Of a stretch of DNA of 64,000 nucleotides, positions 34,801 through 44,382 are shown one piece after another. Location of the stretch: positions 186,001 through 250,000 of the forward strand of contig JAEHOE010000072.1 in assembly GCA_016858145.1 (NCBI GenBank), given 5' to 3'. The position numbers and the translations under genes were made by a program. This DNA is from Edaphochlamys debaryana (Eukaryota > Chlorophyta > Chlorophyceae > Chlamydomonadales). Each line of letters begins with the position of its first letter. Position 1 is the first letter of the stretch. The notes beneath the pieces were generated by a model. It was not told the DNA's origin. It made no database searches and saw nothing but the letters and a program-made list of their open reading frames with translations.

Positions 34801-37800
34801 CGGGAGTGGGGAGAGAGCAGGGCTGGGGGTGGATAGCGCGTTGTCGCGTGGGCAGTGTGTGTGTGGGGATCTCGGGGGTGGGGGGTGGAGGCTGAGAATT
34901 TGGACGCGTCTCGGCTGCACCCCGCCCCAGGCCCAGGTGGTGGTGGTGGTGGTGGTGTGCGAGGTGGATATCGCTGGGTAGCGTTGATCATTGAGAGGGC
35001 TGGACGCTTGCGGGCCACAGGGACGTGCCCCTCGCTCCTAGCCTCCAGGCCCCCACACTCCCTCAGGCCCTCCTCACCTGTGCACATCGCTGCGAGCCGC
35101 CATGAGCTTGGCCCACCTGGGGGCGGAGGGGGCGGAGGTGGGGGTGGGGGTGGGGATGATTATCTGACAAACTGGAGAGCGGAAGGAGAGAAGGAGCGGC
35201 AGCCAGGGCGAGGGGGTGGGGGTGGGGGCAAGGTAGGGAGTAGGCGGTAGGTGTCAGCGGACCTGACCCTGTTTTGCCCCGGCTCCCGGTTTGCTGTGTA
35301 GGATTGCTTTGCCTGTACGCACTGGAGCCATAGTCGGCTCGGCTCATGGGCGCACCGCTGATGATGGCCGCGGCGCCTGGAGAAGCCTCTCGCGGTCTGC
35401 GCCTGGAGGAGCGTGCACCTTCCATCACCACGCTGATCGTGGACGCGCTCAAAGCCTCGATAACAACCAGGTCAGTTTACGTTTGCACATCCCCGGCCGA
35501 TTACGCGACTTCTTGTTACGCTGCCCGCCCGCCGTCCGCAAGAGCCGTTTCAGGTCTCCCAACTTGACCCAGCGTTCTCGTCTTGCCGACCTGCCCCTTT
35601 GCCTCGCAGCTCGGGTCCCGTCTGTACCGGCCCGACGGAAGCGGCGCCTTCCGTGGTGCCAGCCATGCCGACAGGGGCCGTCCCCGCCAAGTTCTCAGGC
35701 TTTGCGCCCGAGACGGACGCGCCCCGGCCACCGGCCTCGCCCTTTGCCAGCGCAGCAACAGCCGACGTGCACGCCAGCGCTGAGCGTAGCCACGCCGATC
35801 CCGTGCACGATGCCTGCGTCCCGGCGCCCAGGCCCGCCTCCAACGCCGGCGCCGCGCCTCGCAACTACAGCTCAAACTCGCTACCGGGCTCCTGGTCGCA
35901 GCACGACGACGGGCACGACCGCAGCAGCAACATCGACGGCCTATCCCTGCCGCTGTCGGCCCACACGCTGCGGCCCATGCGCAGGTTCGTCGTGTCCTCC
36001 CCTGGCTTACCTCCACCTCCCTTTCCCCTCTCTCTCTCCCCCAGGCCCCCCACCCCCCTATGTCTCTTTGCAAGCTGTGCTCCCCTAGCGCCAGCGACGC
36101 ATCCCGGCCAGCTTCAAACACCCCCCACCCCCGCCCCCACCCTCCCCTCCTCCCCCACCTGCCGGTTGCCACGTCCACCACGGCCTGCAGCGCCGCATGC
36201 ACCTCACGCCGCACGGGCGCCAGCGCAGCAGGCGCAGCACGTGCGCCCCTCAGCACGTCCTCGATGAGGGCGCCGATGAGGGAGGTGTGGGCCAGGTAGG
36301 CATCCGTCATGCTGTGCAGGGGAGACGGGAGGGAGGTTTTGGTGAGTTGTGGTAAGGAAGGGGTCATTGAATTGAGCGGGATCGCGCCGCCAGCGGCAGA
36401 GGAGTGTGGCTGGGAGAGGCGGGTGCAGCCGACAAGGGGCTGAGGAAAAGGATGATGATCAGGTGCGAGGGCGGGAGCCTTGCGGGGGCAGGACAAGGGC
36501 AGCCAGATCTGAAGCGCCTCGGGCGCTGTCTTCATGGAGACTCATGCTGACTCATGCATGCATGCATGCAGGTGCCGTACAGGTGCCGTACCATACCTGG
36601 TGATGACCATGAGCATCTGCATGAAGCCCTGGTGCGGCAGTACGTTGAGCTTCTCCGCCAGGGACATCTCGCCGCCGCCGCCGCCGCCAGCGCCGTCGCC
36701 GTCCGCCCCGCCGCCTGCGACGCAGCCGGGATGACCGCATGCCAAACACGCCACACACGCGTTTAGGGCAGTGTCTCAAGTGCAAGGCCTAGGGACAGCA
36801 CCGGTTCCAGACGGCCGCGGGCTTGGACCGGGCATCCGTAAACAGGGACAGGTTACGGAGATGGGGCGGCAGAGACATGGGCAAGAGTGGCCCGGCGCCG
36901 CCCGTTGCAGATGCCCCACCAACCAGAGGCCCCGTACCGCCCGTTGCAGCGCCAAATCCAGGCAGGCCAGCAGCAGACAACGCGGCAGCGTCTGCCCCTG
37001 CAACAGCCTCCGCGTGCCTTCTCCCCCCACCCTACGCCGCCCGGGCCCAGCCTCCCCGATGTGCTGTGCTGGAGGCATCTATCAACGTCCGAATGAGTAA
37101 GCCCACAGCTCACCTGCGCCGCCGGGCCCAGGCAGGCCCACGTCGATCCCCGCCAACTGCAGCTGCAGCGGCAGCAACCGCTCAACCACCTCGCGCACGA
37201 TGGCCTTGACCTCGGCCGAGCGGTTGGCCGTGAACTGCCGTAGCGCGATGTCCAATCGCTCGCATCGGTGCAGCCCCAGTACGACGGGCAGCAGTCGGTC
37301 ATGCAGCTGCTCCCGCGCCGCCGCCAGCTCGGCCGCCGCCATGGCGGTTGATCCCGTGGACCCGGTTGAGAAGGCGCGTGTCAGCTCGCCGCCGGCCCCG
37401 GCGGTGGCGGCGGTTGATGCTGAGGCCGAGCCGTCCGCATCCAGAGGCGAGCCGTTGGAATCCGCGGGGGAGAGGATGGTGGCTGAGGACTGGAAGCCCA
37501 GGGCCACGGCGGACTGCACGGGCGTGGATGGGGGAGCACAAGGGGGTAAGCAATGGACGAATTGGATAGCAAAGGGAGAGCGGATGAGCGTGAGGGGATA
37601 GTGAACTCCTCCCTGCACCCCATGAACCTTGGCCCGCTGAGCCAGGCGCGCAGTGCCGCCTGCCGATTAGCTGAGTCAGGCGCGCAATGCGGGCGGCTGC
37701 CGAGGCCACGACACCCACCCCCGCCTGCTCGCACCCAGCCACCCACCTCCGCAATGGCTCTTTCCAGCGCCACGTGTGCCTCCGTGTACGTGGCCGCACA

Positions 37801-40800
37801 CCCCCCTCCCTGCCTCCTCTCCCTCCCCCTCCCCCTCCCCCCTCGTCCCCTTAGTCACCCACCTCCGCCATGGCCCGCTCCAGCGCCACGTGCGCCTCCG
37901 TGTACATGGCCGCCGACAGCATCTCGCTCTGCAGCAGCGCCTCCACCAGGCCCCGGCTGTCGGCCAGCTGGGGGGCCAGCGAGCGCAGGGCCGCCACCCC
38001 CGCGCCGCTGAGCGAGGCGGCGGCGTGGGAGAGGTTGTCCAGCAGCTCCAGGGCGCCTGGGGGTATGGTGGGGGGTGGAGGGGAGTGGGGAATGGGAGGG
38101 GATGGGCAGGGAGAAGGAGGGGACCAGAAGCCAGGCGCCCCCCCCCCCTGCCAGCCCACCTGCGTAGTCCCCAGACTCGAGCAGCAGGGGCAGCGCCGCA
38201 CGCGCCGCCGCCACCTCCTCCAGGGACTGCAGGGGGGCGGAGGGGCGGAGGGGCGGAGGAGCGGAAGCGGTTGGCGCAGGGTGTCCTGTGCATGTGCTGC
38301 AATTCCGTGGTGTCCCCGTGGCCCCGTCCCTGCGCGCACGTGCCCCTCCACCCCTCCACCCCCACCCTCTCCCGCCGCGGCCTCACCTTGACCCGCTCCA
38401 CCGCCGCCGCGTGCCTTCCGCACGTTCCCTCCAAACACACGCCCACGTGCCCCTCACCCCGCGGCCTCACCTTGACCTGCTCCACCGCCGCCGACAGGTT
38501 GTTCCGCCGCCGCTGCAGCGCCGCCACCCGCAGCGCCGCCGAGTAGGTGACGTCATCCATGTCCGCCACCTGGGGGCCACGTGTCGACAAGGATGGGGAC
38601 ACGTGACGCGGGCCACATGACGCAGGACGCGTGACAGAGCGAAGAGCACCGGGCACTCAGCCGCGCGCTTAGTCGATAAGCCACGCGGTGCTGCCCATGC
38701 CCGTCACTCGGGAGGCGGCACCACGCCTCTCTGCCCCCCTGAGGCCGCACCGCACCCCAGCCCTGCCCCAACACGACGTGACCCCTGCCCGCAGATGTCC
38801 CCATGGCAGGCGCGCAGCCGCCTTGGCCCCTGCTCCTCTCCCACGGTGTTCCCCAGCCTGACCCGTTCTCGCCTCACCGCCAACTGCCCGGGCCCCGCGT
38901 GCTCCCTACGGTACCCCACTTGCCTCCGTGGCTCCGTCCCCCTCGCTCTCTCCCTTTCCCTCCCCCTTTGCCCCCTTTTCCCCCGCTGCCCCTCCTTCCC
39001 CGCCTGCCCCTCCCTTCCCCCCTGCCCCTCCCCCCCCTCACGTTGCTCCGCAGCCTCCGGATGAAGCCCAGGGTGCCGCTGAGCCGCTCCGCCAGGTCGT
39101 GCACGCAGTTGCCCGCCCCCACGATGGCGCGGGAGCGGGAGGCGATCTCCCGCATCAGCTGCGTCTCCACCACGTCCTGACGGGAGGGACGGAGGGGGGA
39201 GAGAGGGAGGGGAGAGGGAGGGGGTTGAGATGGGTTCCATGCACACGCGCCCCTGCCGTATTGCCCCTCCGCAGTAGCGGTTCAGCCCCCCGTGCCCCTC
39301 CCCACCAGCGCCCCGGTCCCCATCGCTCCCTCCCCACTAGCGCCCTCTCCCTTCTCCCCCTCCCTGCCAGCGCCCCTCCCCCGTTGCTCCCCTCCCCACG
39401 TGCGGCTCCTACCCGCCACCCCTCCCCGTCAGCGCCCCTTCCCCCACTGCCCCCGGACCTTTCGCTCTGGACCTCGGTGCGCATCGGGCTCGCTGGCTTC
39501 CGCCTTACCTTTCGGGCTCCCCAGTCTATTACTCTCCAACAATCACCCCGCCCAGCCCCTCCTCTCCATCACCCCCTCCCCACTCCCCCTCCCCCTCCCC
39601 CTCCCCACCAGCGCCCCGCTGAGTTTGTCGATTCGGGCGTAGATCTCCGTGTCGTCCTCACAGCCGCATATGGCCTCGAAGATGTCGGGACTGAGGGGTT
39701 GGAAAGGGGGGGGGGAGCGAGGGGCGGGGCGGGTGTGGTGGGGCGGGTCAGAGGGATTTGGTGGAGGCATACCGGGCATACCCGGCACCCTCCTGTGGCG
39801 GCCTGCCTCCAGCACTTCTCCCGCCCCCTCCTTCCCTACCACTCTCCCTCCCTCATCCAGCCCCCTCCGAGCTCCTCTTCCATCTCATCTCCTCACCCTC
39901 GCCCTCCCTCGCCCTTCCTCGCCCTGCCTCAAGTCAAACCCGCACACCCCCGGGCCCACTGGCTGCATAGGAGACACCCCTCCTCTGCCCCCCTCCCCGG
40001 CTACACCGACCCCCCCCCCCGACCCCACCGGCTGAGGGAGAAGTCCTCATTAAAGAAGAGAGGGGGCACCACCTGCGGGATGGGTGGAGGAGGAAGGGGG
40101 GCGGATGGGTGGAGGATTTGAAGTAGCAGTAGCAGTGCATAATTGTAGTGGGGACTGGGGAGATTGACACGCACGACGGACATGGAATCCAGCGGGTACG
40201 CAGGCCCCGGCCCCGGCCTCGGCTCATCCGCGCGTTCGCCGGACGCCTGCCGGGCCCCTGGTGCCAAAGCACTTGTCAACGCACTAGTTGGCCCTCAGCC
40301 AGACCAGGGCGCGGCTTAGGCGCCGTCGACCTCCCTTCCCGCTTGGACGCGTTCGTAGGCCCAGCCCGGGCCCCCCCGGGCCCCGCACCTGCAGTGCCGT
40401 CACCAGCCCATCGCCCTGCTGCAGCCGGGACTGGGGCTGACCGGCCGTGTGCGAGGTAGAGCTAGTGGAGCCTGGGGCAAGGACCCATGGTGGGAAGCGC
40501 AGGTAAGGCGGTGCGGAGCGAGGGGTGAGGCGCGCGGACCGGCAAGCACACGCAGTTGAGGCTTGGGGAGAGGGAGAAGTCGGGGAACGGCCACTGTCCT
40601 CTTACCTGCTTCGCTCAGCCGCGGGCCCTCGGGCAGGTCCTCCCCGGAGACGCTGACGTCGCCAGCTGCTGATGCCGAGTCCACGTCCCCGGGCTCCCCC
40701 AGCTGCATCATCAGCTGCTGCGATATCCCGCCCAGGGCGAGGCTGTGGCGGTCCTGCTGGAACTGCTCGTAGCGGCCATCCCCCAGGAGGGCTAGGTAGC

Positions 40801-41098
40801 GCGAGAGGTCACGGCGGGAGACGGGCGGGTAGCGCATCGTGTCGATGGGTGGCGGAGGCTCCTGCCAGCTCGTGTCGGGCACCTTGAAGCCCAGGCCCAG
40901 CCATGCGCTCCAGCTCTTGTCATCAGCGCGCGGGTCATTGACCACGGTGAAGAGCGTCTGCCCCGCGGTGTAGGCACTGCGATCGAAGTCCGCGGTCACG
41001 AGTGACTTCCGCGATGGAACATGGCTGCTCAGCCCAGTAGATGAACCCTGGCGGAGCACGGGCGTCGCCTGCCCGGAAGAGCTCGCGCCCGTGTCCAT
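27262..41098 (-). CDS. VPS54: VPS54, GARP tethering-complex subunit, with giant C-terminal extension
   Basis: Exons (5' to 3'): 40606-41098, 40389-40471, 40029-40072, 39609-39690, 39042-39176, 38471-38569, 38160-38226, 37863-38056, 37114-37513, 36597-36714, 36159-36311, 35078-35116, 34480-34591, 34115-34165, 33787-33846, 33487-33610, 33052-33353, 32699-32773, 32439-32552, 32180-32256 and 27262-31864; 7,425 nt, 2,474 residues, in frame. VPS54 joins VPS51-53 to tether endosome-derived vesicles at the trans-Golgi. Family signatures are VPPLFFNEDFSLSRPDIFEA (residues 194-213) and VLGAGAMRSAGLKSISAKHL (853-872), which match the VPKIFMKPDFAL and VLGAGALQVVGLK regions of animal VPS54. The C-terminal helical part runs to about residue 1120. 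Animal VPS54 is about 980 residues; here roughly 1,350 Ala/Glu/Pro-rich residues follow in one 4.6-kb exon. They contain acidic Trp motifs (DGWGRGW-type) and end DDDDLLL. The identity is firm; a role for the tail is unknown. Confidence 0.9.
35263..35970 (+). pseudogene. partial duplicate of the 19-kb gene inside a VPS54 intron
   Basis: This is a 708-bp copy of 18981-19682, lying antisense in the VPS54 intron between exons 35078-35116 and 36159-36311. It keeps the start codon (35346), exon 1 to 35470, the intron and the first part of exon 2 from 35610. Differences are few: a 5-bp insertion before the ATG, Met to Ile near the end of exon 1, a 3-bp in-frame insertion (one extra Ala) and a handful of other changes. 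No frameshift or stop has appeared after the ATG, but homology stops after residues SAHTL, so most of the parent protein is missing. It is either a recent dead fragment or a 5' end that could drive a truncated transcript. Confidence 0.85.
37740..37800 (-). repeat. intronic copy of a VPS54 exon end and its donor
   Basis: This is an imperfect copy (roughly 85-88% by eye) of 37856-37916, the 3' end of exon 37863-38056 plus its splice donor. The exon encodes YTEAHVALERAMAE then GTGGGTG; the copy would encode YTEAHVALERAIAE then the same donor. It lies 116 bp away in the downstream intron. No acceptor precedes it that would make it a separate in-frame exon. Confidence 0.85.
38377..38409 (-). repeat. 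intronic copy of another VPS54 exon end and donor
   Basis: This stretch matches 38461-38493 with one mismatch in 33 bases. The matched segment is the 3' end of exon 38471-38569 (encoding AAVEQVK) together with its GTGAGG donor. The copy sits 84 bp further into the intron, and the flanking CACGTGCCCCTC is also shared. Confidence 0.85.
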
Positions 41099-44000
41099 CG
41101 CGCGAGTCTCCTTTGCGCTCAGCGCAGGTCAGCTACCTATTGCACAGACATAGCTTCAGCTTCAGGTTGTAATCTACAGCTTGATCTCGCTTGAGCGCGT
41201 ATGGGGCTCGGGGCCCGTTTGCAGGATAGTGACAGGCAGGTCCCGCGCGCGCAACAGGGGCGACAGGTCATATGCTTTTGCTAGCTCTGATACAGTTGTA
41301 AGTAAACGAATGCTTTCAAGACAAGCGCTGTGCTGCGGGAGAGCTTGTATTGGACACAGGGGGCATCCGGGCCCGCCGGGGGGGGTATCGCCTCGTGGCT
41401 CCGCACGGAGTCGGTCCGAGGCGAACAGTTGCTGTAACGGGCAGGGGTTCCTGGCGGGGAACATGGAAGCCTGGGACAGCCGAAAGGCCCCCCCCTTGAC
41501 CCTTGAAAGGAAAGGGGTCCTTGGGGGGCAGGGCTCGGGGGAAGGGGAGGGGGGGCTGAAGGGCGTCTTCGCCGCCTTCGGGCGCCCCCGCTCCACTTCG
41601 CTCATGGGCGACGTCACCACGGCGGTGTTCCTGTCAGGCGCAACTGCGCAAGGCAATTTAAGGGAGAAACCTGCGGGAAGGCGCCCCGTAGGCCGACACC
41701 CCTGCACGTTCGCCTTGGGGCTCGGCTCCTGGTGGCTTCCCCTTCCGTCCGTGGGCGTTGGGTGGGGTTGGGCGGCCTCTGTGCTGGAGCAGCCCCACAA
41801 GGTCCCCTGTGGCCCTGTTACGACGCAGCTCAAAATTGGCAAGTCGCTGTGGCTGTGGATAGATGGGGCCTCTCCCCGAGCGCTAGTCAAGCCGCCCCCG
41901 CCCTCCGTCAGCGCCCTCAGATCTCCCGGCGCGGCCTCCTATACCCGTTCAACGGACCGTTGCCATTGGCAGCACCAGCTCCATCCACCGGCATCCAGGG
42001 GGGCCTGGTAGGGAACATGGTTGGAACCAGCCATAGAGGTCGCCCGGTCCCTGGAAAGGGAAGGGGTCCATGTGGCGGGAGCGTCGAGGCGGTACACACA
42101 ACTCAACCCCCATCCCCGACGCCGGTGCTTGGTGCTGGCACCATCGCCTTTGGAGCTGATGTATGGCTCTTGCTTTGATACAGCCCGCCACACAGGCCGC
42201 CCTCCATCCCCCGCTCCGTACCGCCCAAGGAGGGGGCCTGAAGCCACGCGCGCCCTCGTCACTCGCATTGCAGCTTTCTTTAAACCCACAGTCACCCAGG
42301 GCACAATTCATAGACAGTGGGCAACGGGCACGATTGAATCGCACCGGGCACCGGTCTGCCGGTATCAACGGCGAATGCAAGGCAGGACCAAGCACAGGGT
42401 AGGGGCCACCCGCGTCCGTGCTCCACACAACGGCAACCAACATGCTAAACGACTGCCGGACAACCGCCCGCCAATCACCAACTAACCCCCCGCCCCCAAC
42501 AGTCCAACAACCGAGGCAACCACCAAATGGCACGCAAGCCAACACCTGGGCGCCCAAGGGAAACATGCCCCGGGAGCTAATCCGCTAGAAATTCATACGC
42601 GCTGAAGCAAGGGACGCGGCGCTGCATCCCAACCACGCCGTTATGGCGCTTCTCTCCCCTCTTCCGTGGCAACCGCGTGCACTCAGGTGAGGTAGCAGGT
42701 CTCAGGTTGCTGAGGTTACTGGCACGTCCCTGCACACCCGAAACCGTGTGCCCGCGTGTGCAGGTACCGTCGGGCCCTGACATGTACCACGCAAAAAGGA
42801 CACTGTGCTGAAGCACTCGCAGTTGCTGGAACGCTCCGCTGTGGGGAGCAAGCATTACCTTGCCCGCACCATCCCAAGTTGCCTTCACCCCGTATCCACT
42901 GTCTACATGGCCCATGTCACGCTGATGTACAGGGATGTACCAAGTGGACGAGTGCCTGCCGGTGCAGGGGCCAGCAGCTCCGACTCTGGGCCTTCCAGTC
43001 CTGCCCCCTAGTCCCGCATCCCCCTCCCCTGACCCCACACCCACCCACCCTGCCAGAGGAGGCCGATGCATGGCATTCCCTCCGCACACGTCGGACTCAA
43101 CAGGGACCCAATTTGGGTATACTCTGCTCCAGCAATGTCGGAACGCCCCTCTGCTGTCGGGCAGTCGGTCCAGCCCGGCTCCAGGCGCCCAGCTACTCCC
43201 CAAGCTTCCCGAACGCTTGTCGTGGGGCCGGGGAAGGGCCAGAGAAGGGGCAGTGTCGAGCCAGGGTTCAAAGCAAAGCGCAGCGAGGGCGCGCAATGTG
43301 GAGCCGGGTTAGGCGCCCAGGCATGAGCGGCGACGGTCCCTCCCCGCCCGTGCACAGCTTTGCAGCACTGCATGACGCACCCCACACCAGGCCACTCCCC
43401 GCCCCCAAGGTGCTCATCCCACACACGCACCCCGGGCTTTCGGTTCCGTCTCTATCTCTCAAAGGCCGGCCGGCTAGTCACCGCGCCTCCGTTTTGTCGG
43501 CTTTTACACGAGCAGTCTCTCACACGCATCCCGCGGGCGCGGTGTGACACAAGGGCACGCTCATATGAGGTTGATGGTCCCTCCCTGCCCCCCGTCACAC
43601 CCAAGGTCGCGTCCGCCCGGGTCGCATTCCCCCCATCGCGAGCTACTGCTAGCCGCCTGGCCTTCGCTCACCACAGGTTGGGCAGTGTCGACTCCCAAAG
43701 CGGCAAAGGCACCGAAAGGGCCGAGCTCGCCACGGCAAATGAACCAGAAAGTAAGCTGGCTATTACGCATGGGCCTAAACTGCAATTGCTTGTTGCCGTT
43801 TGACTGCATAACTTGACCACCACACGAGTAAGCATTGCACGCAGAAGTTTGCCCCACGTCCAAGCTCTGGCTATGTTGTGCTATTATTTTGGTATGATGG
43901 CTGCGACACAGAGGTCAGAGGCCCGTGCGTGAGGCCTGGCAGAGGCGGTCTCTGGTTATGAGACTCGCTTGTTCCGACCGACTCCTACTTCGCCGAAAGG

Positions 44001-44382
44001 GAAAGGGCCCAGCCTTCCTGGCAGCACTTACCGCGAACGTCTAAGTAAGAGGGCGGCGGCGTTCTCGCTCGATTTACCCCGAGCGACGCTGGGGCGATGG
44101 CGGGTAGTTGACACCCGTTGACACGCCCCGCCCTGACACACACGGCATCAAGCGTACACAGGTGAAGCTTGCGCCGTGTATAGCACGTACAGAGCCGCGG
44201 CTAATTGTGCTGCAAGCCGTACTGCGGCGGGGCCGGCGGGCGGGTCATCCGCCACCAGCCACGGGCATCTCCGCTGTTCTTACCTGTGCTGCCAAGCAAC
44301 CCCTGGTACCGTTGCTATAGGTAGCATTGTGAATGCATCATCCTTTGTTGAGCCTGCGCGTGCGCTGACCAAGCTGAAACTC
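41099..44382. other. intergenic between VPS54 and the glycoprotein gene
   Basis: The VPS54 gene and the glycoprotein gene diverge from here, so both promoters should lie inside. Only unsupported short frames are present. Short related motifs recur (GAAAGGAAAGGGGTCC near 41505, GGAAAGGGAAGGGGTCC near 42053), but I could not define an element. Confidence 0.4.

Noticed and set aside
44176..44382. Earlier start codon for the glycoprotein
   Set aside because: It would put about 70 non-hydrophobic residues before the signal peptide, which would then not function as one.
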